Of a DNA stretch of 64,000 nucleotides, positions 26,089 to 33,610 are shown in pieces. The first letter of the stretch is position 1. Each line of letters starts with the position of its first letter. The notes beneath the pieces were generated by a model, which saw only the letters and a program-made list of their open reading frames with translations, was not told the origin of the DNA and made no database searches. The DNA is from Nonomuraea wenchangensis (lineage in GTDB: Bacteria; Actinomycetota; Actinomycetes; Streptosporangiales; Streptosporangiaceae). Position numbers and translations under genes: made by a program. The stretch is taken from contig NZ_FOHX01000011.1 in the NCBI RefSeq assembly GCF_900111685.1, positions 124,001 through 188,000 on the forward strand. The letters are read 5' to 3'.

Positions 26089-28368
26089 TCAGCGCAGCAG
26101 CGACCACACCGCCGCCGGCGTCAGCGGCACGTCCGTGACCCGGCCGGCGATCTCGGGAAGGGCAGCGGCGACCGCGTTGGCGACGGCGGCCGGCGGGCCG
26201 ATCGTGCCCGCCTCGCCCACCCCCTTCATGCCGCCCGGCGTGATCGGCGACGGCGTCTCCAGCAGGACGACCTGGATGTCCGGAACCTCCCGGGTGGTCG
26301 GCAGCAGGTAGTCGGTGATCGGCTGGCCCTCCTCGGTGTAGCCGATGTCCTCGGTCAGCGCCTGCCCGAGCCCCTGGGCGACGCCGCCGTGGATCTGGCC
26401 CTCCACCACGGCGGGGTTCACCAGCACGCCCGCGTCGTTGACGACCCAGTAGCGCTCGACCTCGACCGCGCCCGTCTCCGGGTCCACGGCCACGGCCGCC
26501 GCGTGCGCGCCGTAGGCGAAGGTGTAGCCGGGCGGGTCGTAGCTGACCCGCTCCTCCAGCCCTGGCGGCATGCCCTCCGGCAGGTCCCAGCCCCGCCACG
26601 CGGACGTGGCCAGCTCGCGCAGCGGCACCGACGCCTGCGGGTCGCCCTTGACCCGTACGGCGTCGCCGGCGAGCTCCAGGTCCTCCGGCGCGGCCTCCAG
26701 CCGGTGCGCCGCGATGGCCACGAGCTTGTCCCGCAGCCGGGCCGCCGCCCGCACCAGCGCCCCGCCGCCGAGCGTCAGCGCCCGGCTGGCGATCGACCCC
26801 ACCGACGAGTACGGCGTCGCCGCCGTGTCCCCCAGCACCACCCGCACCCGCTCCAGCGGCACCCCCACCCGGTCGGCGGCGAGCTGCGCCAGCGCGGTCT
26901 CGATGCCCTGGCCCATGCCGACCACGCCCGACGCGACGACCACCGAGGCGTCCTGCTCCATCCGCAGCACCGCCGTCTCGTAGCCGCCGGCCTGCACCCC
27001 GATGGCCTTGAGGTCGTCGGACGGGCCCATGGCGGTGCTCTCGACGTGGCAGGACCAGCCGATGCCGCGCCGCCGGCCGTCGTCCTTCACCACCGGCTCG
27101 ACCAGGTCGCGCAGCGTCCGCAGGGCGCGCGGATAGTCGCCGGAGTCGTAGCGCTGATGGACGCGGGTCACGCACGGCAGCTCGTCCGGCCCCAGCATGT
27201 TGCGCAGCCGCAGCTCGACCGGGTCGATCCGCAGCCTGCGGGCGGCCTCGTCGATCAGCCGCTCCCGCGTCAGGGTGCCCTCCGGCTGGCCGAAGCCGCG
27301 GTAGGAGCCGGTGGGGGTCGTGGTGGTCACCACGGCCCGTACGCGGACGGCGACGCGCTCGAACCGGTACGGGCCGGGCAGCAGCGTGGCGGTCACCGCC
27401 GCCGTCGAGGCCCCCGCGTTCGACGGGTGGGCGCCGAGGTCGGCGAGCACGTCCGCCTCCAGGGCCAGGAACCGCCCGTCGTGGTCCAGCGCCAGCCGTC
27501 CCCGGTGCACGGCGGCCCGCGCGGGCAGCGTGGCCAGCAGCCGGTCGCCCGGGGCCTCCGTCCAGGCCACCGGGCGGCCGAGGCGGGTCGCGGCCAGGCA
27601 GATCAGCGTCTCGTCCGGGTAGACGTGCTCCTTGGCGCCGAAGCCGCCGCCGGTGTCGCCGGCGATCACCCGTACCTGGTCGTGCGAGAGGCCGAGCGCC
27701 TCGGCCAGGTGCTCGCGCACGTGGTGCGGCGCCTGCGTGGAGATGCGCACGGTCAGCTCGTCGCCGGACCAGTCGGCCACGACGCCGCGCGGCTCGACGG
27801 GATGCGGCGAGACCCGTCCCATCCGGAACGTCATCTCCACCACGTGCGCCGCCCCCTCGATCACGGCCGCGCAGTCGTCGTCGCCGAGCAGGAAGTCGGT
27901 GACGACGTTCGTGCCCAGGTCGGGGTGGAGCAGCGGGGCGTCCTCCGCCAGCGCCCGCTCCACGCCGACGACCGCGGGCAGCTCACCGAGCTCCAGGTCG
28001 ACGAGGTCGGCGGCGTCCCTGGCGGCCTCGGGGGTGCGGGCGACGACGAGGGCGAGGGGCTGGCCCGCGTACCTGATGGTCTCGTCCAGCACCGGATAGC
28101 CGGTGAGGCGCTGGCCCGGGGAGAGGTTGACGCAGGGCAGGCGGAGGCCCGCGGCGTCCGCCGGGGTGATCACGTCGAGCACGCCCTCGGCCGACCAGGC
28201 TCCCTTGACGTCGCAGCCGAGCAGCCGTCCGTGCGCGATGGGGCTGCGGATCACGTGCGCGTACGCCTGGCCGGGCAGCCGGACGTTGCCGACGTACCTG
28301 GCCCGCCCGGTCAGCAGCCGGGCGTCTTCCCGTCGCGGCGTCCTGGCGCCGACATAACCGTCTCCCAT
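26089..28368 (-). CDS. Molybdopterin-binding xanthine/aldehyde oxidoreductase large subunit, orphan
   Basis: 759 aa from the ATG at 28368, usual for CoxL/XdhB-type large subunits. Visible: GARTPRREDARLLTGRARYVG, cofactor loop GGGFGAKEHVYPDE, YRGFGQPEGTLTRERLIDE and the active-site Glu motif GVGEAGTIGPPAA. The CO-dehydrogenase AYxCSFR loop is absent, so it is not a true CO dehydrogenase. The FAD and 2Fe-2S subunits that normally accompany it are missing from both sides, so it must use distant partners or be a lone paralogue. Confidence 0.88.
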   Translation of the reverse strand: MGDGYVGARTPRREDARLLTGRARYVGNVRLPGQAYAHVIRSPIAHGRLLGCDVKGAWSAEGVLDVITPADAAGLRLPCVNLSPGQRLTGYPVLDETIRYAGQPLALVVARTPEAARDAADLVDLELGELPAVVGVERALAEDAPLLHPDLGTNVVTDFLLGDDDCAAVIEGAAHVVEMTFRMGRVSPHPVEPRGVVADWSGDELTVRISTQAPHHVREHLAEALGLSHDQVRVIAGDTGGGFGAKEHVYPDETLICLAATRLGRPVAWTEAPGDRLLATLPARAAVHRGRLALDHDGRFLALEADVLADLGAHPSNAGASTAAVTATLLPGPYRFERVAVRVRAVVTTTTPTGSYRGFGQPEGTLTRERLIDEAARRLRIDPVELRLRNMLGPDELPCVTRVHQRYDSGDYPRALRTLRDLVEPVVKDDGRRRGIGWSCHVESTAMGPSDDLKAIGVQAGGYETAVLRMEQDASVVVASGVVGMGQGIETALAQLAADRVGVPLERVRVVLGDTAATPYSSVGSIASRALTLGGGALVRAAARLRDKLVAIAAHRLEAAPEDLELAGDAVRVKGDPQASVPLRELATSAWRGWDLPEGMPPGLEERVSYDPPGYTFAYGAHAAAVAVDPETGAVEVERYWVVNDAGVLVNPAVVEGQIHGGVAQGLGQALTEDIGYTEEGQPITDYLLPTTREVPDIQVVLLETPSPITPGGMKGVGEAGTIGPPAAVANAVAAALPEIAGRVTDVPLTPAAVWSLLR

Positions 28369-28442
28369 GGGCCGATTGTGAGCGCGCTCCGGCGAGCGGT
28401 CCATACGATGCACGGGTAGTGGCAGGTCAGAGGGGGTGGCCG

Positions 28443-28922
28443 ATGCAGACGTTCCTGCCTTATCCGGACTTCGTGGCGACCGCGGGGGTGCTCGACCCGC
28501 TGCGGCTCGGCAAGCAGCGGGTGGAGACCCTGCAGATCCTGCGCGCCCTCACCGTCCCCGGCTACGGCTGGCGGCACCACCCCGTCGTCAAGATGTGGGC
28601 CGGGTACGAGGAGGCCCTCGTCCGCTACGGCCTGGACGTCTGCGACACCTGGTGCGCCCTGGGCCGCGCCGACACCTGCGCCGCCACCATGACCACCGAG
28701 CTGACCCGGCTCCGCGGCACCCCCGAGATCCGCCGCCAGCCCGAGCTCGCCACGGCCGGCGAGCTGCCGCCCTGGCTGGGCGACGAGGCCCTGCACCGCA
28801 GCCACCGCTCGGCCCTGCTGCGCAAGGACCCCGTCTACTACCGGCCGAAGTTCGGCGACGAGGAGCCGGACGACCTGGAGTACGTCTGGCCCCGCTCCGA
28901 CCGCCTCCCGCCTTCCGCGTAG
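28443..28922 (+). CDS. MSMEG_6728-like protein (pyrimidine-dimer glycosylase-like domain)
   Basis: 159 aa. The N-terminus MQTFLPYPDFVATAGVLD and LGKQRVETLQILRAL define a family related to Pyr_excise (T4 endonuclease V-like). The start ATG at 28443 is supported by AGGGGG upstream. The conserved HHPVVKMWAGYEEAL and HRSHRSALLRKDPVYY motifs are present. DNA-repair activity is inferred from fold relatives only. Its 3' end overlaps the opposing AhpD-like gene by 85 bases. Confidence 0.75.
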   Translation: MQTFLPYPDFVATAGVLDPLRLGKQRVETLQILRALTVPGYGWRHHPVVKMWAGYEEALVRYGLDVCDTWCALGRADTCAATMTTELTRLRGTPEIRRQPELATAGELPPWLGDEALHRSHRSALLRKDPVYYRPKFGDEEPDDLEYVWPRSDRLPPSA

Positions 28923-29968
28923 CCCGTGAGCGGGAGGCCCGCGGTGATCAGGGCCTCGGCCCGCGCGGTCGCGAGCATCGCCCCATAGGCGATGATCCGC
29001 ACCAGCGCGGCGTCCCCGCCCCCGGAAGCCCCTGCGGTGTCCGTCGCGGTGCCGCGCCAGGCGGCCACGTCGGCGTCCGTCACGCGGTACGGCGCCAGGG
29101 CCGTGAGCAGGGCCAGCCGGGCCGCGGGCCGCTCGGCGGGCGGAAGGCCGGCGAGCGGGCCGTCCAGCCGGGCGCCGCTCATCGGCGGGTGCTCGCCGTC
29201 CCAGACGGCGACCGCGCCGGCGACGGCGGCCCGGGCCGCGGCGCTGAGCAGGTCGCCCCCGTCGTCCGCCACCGTGCACAGCGCCGCGTAGGCCACGCCC
29301 GCCGGCGTGCGCCCCGCCCAGCCGGGCGCGGGACGCCCGCCCAGACCGGCGATCAGCGGCAGACCGGCCCCGGACGGCAGCCGCCTGCGCACCGTCCGCG
29401 CCATCACCCGTCCGCCCGCGCTCCGCACCAGCCGCGACCTCTGCAGGTTGCCCGGCAGCAGGTTCTCGGTGAGCAGCGCCGAGGCGACCCGGTTGACGAA
29501 GTGGAAGGTCAGGGCGGTCCCGACGTACTCGGGGGCGTGCTCGGCGGGGAACGGCGCCGGTCCCCGCTCCTTGGCCCAGGCCAGCAGCCGCGCGTGCCCG
29601 GGATCGTCGGGGACGCCCCCGGCGGCGACGGTCTCGGCGAGCCGGTGGTCGCCGGTCGCGTGCAGCAGCGTCGTGTGCGCCGCCACGCAGAACGGGCACC
29701 GGTTGGCCAGCGACACCCCCAGCGCCACGACCTCCTTGCCGGTACGCGAGACGTCCCCCGTGAGCAGCGTCTCGCGCAGCAGGGCCCAGGTGGCCGCCAG
29801 CACCTCGGGCGCGGGCGACAGGGTCTGGAAGACCGCCATGCGCGCCATGCCGAAGTCCTCGGCGAGCTGCCGGTAGACGTCGGCGACCCGGCCGGTCGCG
29901 GCGTCGGGCGGCACGGGGGTCACGTAGCGGAACTGGCCCCTGTTTCTGGTGGTGTCCATGCCGGACAT
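28838..29968 (-). CDS. AhpD-like carboxymuconolactone decarboxylase-family protein
   Basis: 376 aa. The CMD/AhpD redox motif NRCPFCVAAHTTLLH (Cys91, Cys94, His98) is complete, suggesting alkylhydroperoxidase-like disulfide chemistry. The protein is about twice the size of simple AhpD, and the second half is alpha-helical without recognised motifs. Starts at 29968 and 29959 are both possible. The last 28 codons are antisense to the 3' end of the Pyr_excise-like gene, giving a low-complexity Ser/Gly/Arg tail that may be a read-through extension. Confidence 0.8.
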   Translation of the reverse strand: MSGMDTTRNRGQFRYVTPVPPDAATGRVADVYRQLAEDFGMARMAVFQTLSPAPEVLAATWALLRETLLTGDVSRTGKEVVALGVSLANRCPFCVAAHTTLLHATGDHRLAETVAAGGVPDDPGHARLLAWAKERGPAPFPAEHAPEYVGTALTFHFVNRVASALLTENLLPGNLQRSRLVRSAGGRVMARTVRRRLPSGAGLPLIAGLGGRPAPGWAGRTPAGVAYAALCTVADDGGDLLSAAARAAVAGAVAVWDGEHPPMSGARLDGPLAGLPPAERPAARLALLTALAPYRVTDADVAAWRGTATDTAGASGGGDAALVRIIAYGAMLATARAEALITAGLPLTGYAEGGRRSERGQTYSRSSGSSSPNFGR

Positions 29969-30124
29969 CGTGCGGCCCCGGAGGGCCCGCGGTCGTCGTG
30001 CCGCCGGATGCTTCTCCCCGTACGCCGCCGGACCGGGATGCCCGCCGCGTACTACGCCGGAAGTAGCCGGAGAATACGCCCTTCTGCGGAGGATCATCGC
30101 GGGGAAAGACCCTAATCTGCAGAG

Positions 30125-31327
30125 GTGAGGTATCTGGAGCGATTGGGGCCGTCTGCCCAGGACGCGCTGCTCGCCGGGGTCGTCGCCGTCATGCTGACGG
30201 TCAACGTGCTCGTCGGCTCGCCGCACCGGGACCCGGCCGGCCTCGCGATCGACCTCGTGGCCGTGCTCGCCGGCTCGCTCGCGCTCGCGGCCTGGCGGCG
30301 GGCCCCCTTGCTGGCGCTGGCCGGGAGCACGGCCGCCATGCTCGGCTACGCCGTGCACGCCCAGCCGGGACCGCCCGCCGCGTTCCCCGTGATGATCTCG
30401 GTGTTCGGCGCGGTCAGGTACGGGCACCGGCTGCTCCCCGCGCTCGCCGCCGCCGTCTTCCTGGGCGCGAACCTCGCCAAGGACCTCGCCACCGTCACCG
30501 ACCGGAGCGACAAGGACATCCTGCAGGCCACGATCCTGCTGCTCGGCTGGTTCGTGGCGTCGGGGGTGGCGGCCACGGTCACCCGGCACCGGCAGGCTTA
30601 CCTGGAGCAGGCCGAGCAGCGGGCCGCCGAGGCCGAACGCACCCGCGAGGAGGTCGCCAGGCGGCGGGCGGGCGAGGAGCGGCTTCGCATCGCCAGGGAG
30701 CTGCACGACTCGCTCACCCACAGCATCTCGGTCATCAAGGTGCAGGCCGGGGTGGCCGTGCACCTGGCGCGCAAGCGGGGCGAGGAGGTGCCCGCGGCGC
30801 TGCTGGCGATCCAGGAGGCGAGCGGTGACGCCATGCGCGAGCTGCGCGCCACCCTGGAGGTCCTGCGCGACGACTCAGCGCCGCCGCCGGACCCCGCTCC
30901 CGCCCACGCCCCGGCCCTCGCCCCGGAGGAATGCGTGCCGAGCGGGCTGGACCGGCTCGACGACCTGGTGCGGCGGGCCCGCTCGATCGGCCTGCCGACC
31001 ACGGTGACCGTCGCGGGAGCCCGGCGCGCGCTGCCGCCCGAGGTGGACCGGGCCGCGTACCGGATCGTCCAGGAGGCGCTCACCAACGTCTCCCGCCACG
31101 CCGGGGCGGCGGCGGCCCAGGTGCGGGTCGAGTACGCGGACGCCGAGCTGGTGGTCCAGGTGGACGACGACGGCTCGGCGTCGGCCGGCGAGCCGCCCGT
31201 CCCCGGCACCGGCCTGCGCGGCATGCGCGAGCGCGTGTCGGCGCTCGGCGGCCGGCTGCGGACCGAGCCCCGCCCCGAGGGCGGCTTCACCGTCCACGCC
31301 GCGCTGCCGCTGCGGGAGCCGGCGTGA
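30125..31327 (+). CDS. Sensor histidine kinase, NarL/DesK type
   Basis: 400 aa. Four to five membrane segments occupy residues 12-160, followed by a Glu/Arg-rich coiled coil, H-box LRIARELHDSLTHSISVIKV with His194, and HATPase_c with EALTNVSRHAG and VDDDGSA. The GTG start follows a GAGG. The gene overlaps the response regulator by GTGA and is divergent from the AhpD-like gene. Confidence 0.92.
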   Translation: MRYLERLGPSAQDALLAGVVAVMLTVNVLVGSPHRDPAGLAIDLVAVLAGSLALAAWRRAPLLALAGSTAAMLGYAVHAQPGPPAAFPVMISVFGAVRYGHRLLPALAAAVFLGANLAKDLATVTDRSDKDILQATILLLGWFVASGVAATVTRHRQAYLEQAEQRAAEAERTREEVARRRAGEERLRIARELHDSLTHSISVIKVQAGVAVHLARKRGEEVPAALLAIQEASGDAMRELRATLEVLRDDSAPPPDPAPAHAPALAPEECVPSGLDRLDDLVRRARSIGLPTTVTVAGARRALPPEVDRAAYRIVQEALTNVSRHAGAAAAQVRVEYADAELVVQVDDDGSASAGEPPVPGTGLRGMRERVSALGGRLRTEPRPEGGFTVHAALPLREPA

Positions 31328-32001
31328 TCCGCGTGCTGCTCGCCGACGACCAGGCGCTCATCCGCGGCGGCTTCCGCGCCCTGCTGGAGGCCGAGGACGA
31401 CCTGGAGGTGGTCGCCGAGGCGGCGAACGGCGAGCAGGCCGTCGCGCTGGCCCTGACGCACCGCCCCGACGTGGCCCTGGTCGACATCCAGATGCCGGTC
31501 ATGGACGGCATCGAGGCCACCCGCAGGATCGCCGCCGACGACCGTCTGTCCGGCACGCACGTCGTGATCCTCACCAACTACGGCCTCGACGAGTACGTCG
31601 TGGACGCCCTGCGCGCCGGCGCCGGCGGCTTCCTGGTGAAGGACACCGAGCCCGCCGACCTGCTCCAGGGCGTGCGCGTGGCGGCCCGGGGCGACGCGCT
31701 GCTGTCCCCCGCGATCACCCGCCGCCTGATCGGCGAGTACGTCGCCCGCCGCCCCGGCCCGTCCCCCGAGGCCCTGGGCGTGCTGACCAACCGTGAGCGC
31801 GAGGTCACCGCGCTGGTAGCCCGCGGCCTGTCCAACGACGAGATCGCCGCCCATATGGTGATCAGTCCGACCACCGCGAAGACGCACGTCAGCCGGGCGA
31901 TGACCAAGCTGCGCGCCCGTGACCGGGCGCAACTGGTGGTGTTCGCCTACGAGTCCGGGCTGGTCGCCCCCAGGAGCGGCGGGATGGACGTCCCCGGATG
32001 A
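31324..32001 (+). CDS. Response regulator, NarL/FixJ family
   Basis: 225 aa. Receiver with LADDQ, Asp54 in ALVDIQMPVMDG and FLVKDT. The LuxR helix-turn-helix reads LTNREREVTALVARGLSNDEIAAHMV then SPTTAKTHVSRAMTKL (partially quoted). The GTG at 31324 overlaps the kinase stop, so it is the cognate regulator of the 30125 kinase. Confidence 0.94.
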   Translation: MIRVLLADDQALIRGGFRALLEAEDDLEVVAEAANGEQAVALALTHRPDVALVDIQMPVMDGIEATRRIAADDRLSGTHVVILTNYGLDEYVVDALRAGAGGFLVKDTEPADLLQGVRVAARGDALLSPAITRRLIGEYVARRPGPSPEALGVLTNREREVTALVARGLSNDEIAAHMVISPTTAKTHVSRAMTKLRARDRAQLVVFAYESGLVAPRSGGMDVPG

Positions 32002-32172
32002 CGCATGGCGAGCGGATGAACATATCGGGTCCTTACCATCCGGGCGTCCGGGTCCGGGCCCGCACCGGCCGCTGACTGGATACACTCGGGCTCGATCCAC
32101 GGCCGAGAACTGTACGGCGAGGCTCTTGGCCAGGGGCGGCCTGCCCTTCGGCCCCGTCCCTTGGGGAGTCAC

Positions 32173-33579
32173 GTGAGCAGCGGGCTTGTCGACGCGCCGG
32201 CCTCCGAACCGGGCGCGCAGCCGCGCCGGCGCCGCCGCTGGCTGCGGTGGACGCTGGCGATCTCGGTGGCCGTCGTCCTGCTGGTGGTGGGCGTCGCGGT
32301 CGGCGTCCTCGCCAAGCTCAACGGCAACATCAAGCACGAGGACGTCACCCCTGACGACCTCGGCGCGACCCGCCCGCCGAAGGTCGCCGGCACCGCGATG
32401 AACGTCCTGGTGGTCGGCTCCGACCAGCGCGACGGCAAGAACGCGAAGTACGGCCGCTCCATCGCAGGCGAGCGCACCGACACGATCATGCTGATGCACG
32501 TGTCGTCCGAGCGCGACAATGCGATGGTCGTCAGCTTCCCGCGCGACTCGCTCGTGCAGCTTCCCGCCTGCCGGGCCACGGGCGCGTTCCCGGGGCAGCG
32601 GGCGCACCTCGGCATGATCAACGAGTCGTTCAACTCCGGCGGCATCGGCTGCACGTGGAAGACGATCGAGCACCTCACCCACATCCGCATCGACCACTTC
32701 GTGAAGGTCGACTTCACCGGCTTCAAGGGCATCGTCAACGCCCTCGGCGGCGTCGAGGTCTGCCTGCCGCAGCGCGTGGACGACAAGAAGGCGCTGCTGC
32801 ACCTGCCGGCCGGCCGGCAGAAGCTCAACGGCGAGCAGGCGCTCGGCTACGTCCGCGCCCGCTACAGCTTCGGCGACGGCTCCGACATCGGGCGCATCCA
32901 GCGGCAGCAGATGTTCATCGCCTCGATGGTCAAGCAGGTGATGAGCGGCGAGACGCTGACCGATCCCGCCAAGCTGTTCGGCCTGCTCGACGCCGCCACC
33001 AAGGCGGTCACCACCGACCGCGACCTGACCACGGGCGTGATGAAGGACCTCGCCACCAGCCTTCAGGGGCTCAACGCCGGCAAGATCCGGTTCATCACCA
33101 CCCCGTGGCACTACTCCCTCACCCAGCCGGGCCGGGTGGAGTGGACGCAGCCGCAGGCCAACCGGCTGTTCCAGATCGTCGCCAAGGACCAGAGCGTCGA
33201 GGGCGTGAAGGGCGGCCAGGCCAAGGTGGGCCGCTCCAAGATCCAGATCGAGCTGCGCAACGGCACCTGGCGCGGCGGTCTCGGCACCCAGGTCGCCGCC
33301 TTCCTCGAACAGCGCGGCTACCACATCACCAAGATCGGCGACACCGCCCGCAAGCCGTACGCGAAGACCACCGTGCTCTACGGCCCCAACGGCGAGACCC
33401 GCGTCCCGACCCTCACCGGCGACCTGCTCGGCGCGTCGCTGCGCAAGCTGCCCGCGGCCCGCACCAACCAGCTCGTGCTGGTGATCGGCAACGACTGGAA
33501 GGGCCTGAAGGAGCTGCGCTCCGACGACAGCGAGGCGATCAAGGGCTTCGACGCCACCCACGACTCCTGCGCCACCTGA
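32173..33579 (+). CDS. LytR-CpsA-Psr (LCP) family glycopolymer ligase with LytR_C domain
   Basis: 468 aa from the GTG at 32173 (GGGGAG just upstream). A short cytoplasmic tail and one membrane anchor (about residues 25-48) precede the LCP domain: VGSDQRDGKN, GERTDTIMLMHV, VSFPRDSLVQLP, ALGGVEVCLPQ, LNGEQALGYVRARY and IGRIQRQQ. The C-terminal LytR_C domain starts IQIELRNGTWRGG. LCP enzymes attach teichoic-acid-like or arabinogalactan-type polymers to peptidoglycan outside the membrane. Confidence 0.92.
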   Translation: MSSGLVDAPASEPGAQPRRRRRWLRWTLAISVAVVLLVVGVAVGVLAKLNGNIKHEDVTPDDLGATRPPKVAGTAMNVLVVGSDQRDGKNAKYGRSIAGERTDTIMLMHVSSERDNAMVVSFPRDSLVQLPACRATGAFPGQRAHLGMINESFNSGGIGCTWKTIEHLTHIRIDHFVKVDFTGFKGIVNALGGVEVCLPQRVDDKKALLHLPAGRQKLNGEQALGYVRARYSFGDGSDIGRIQRQQMFIASMVKQVMSGETLTDPAKLFGLLDAATKAVTTDRDLTTGVMKDLATSLQGLNAGKIRFITTPWHYSLTQPGRVEWTQPQANRLFQIVAKDQSVEGVKGGQAKVGRSKIQIELRNGTWRGGLGTQVAAFLEQRGYHITKIGDTARKPYAKTTVLYGPNGETRVPTLTGDLLGASLRKLPAARTNQLVLVIGNDWKGLKELRSDDSEAIKGFDATHDSCAT

Positions 33580-33610
33580 GGCCCGTCCCGCGCCGGATAA
33601 AGTCCTTTTT

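Noticed and set aside
26089..28368. Carbon-monoxide dehydrogenase large subunit
   Set aside because: The AYxCSFR active-site loop is missing (GSYRGFGQPEG instead), and no CoxM/CoxS genes are adjacent.
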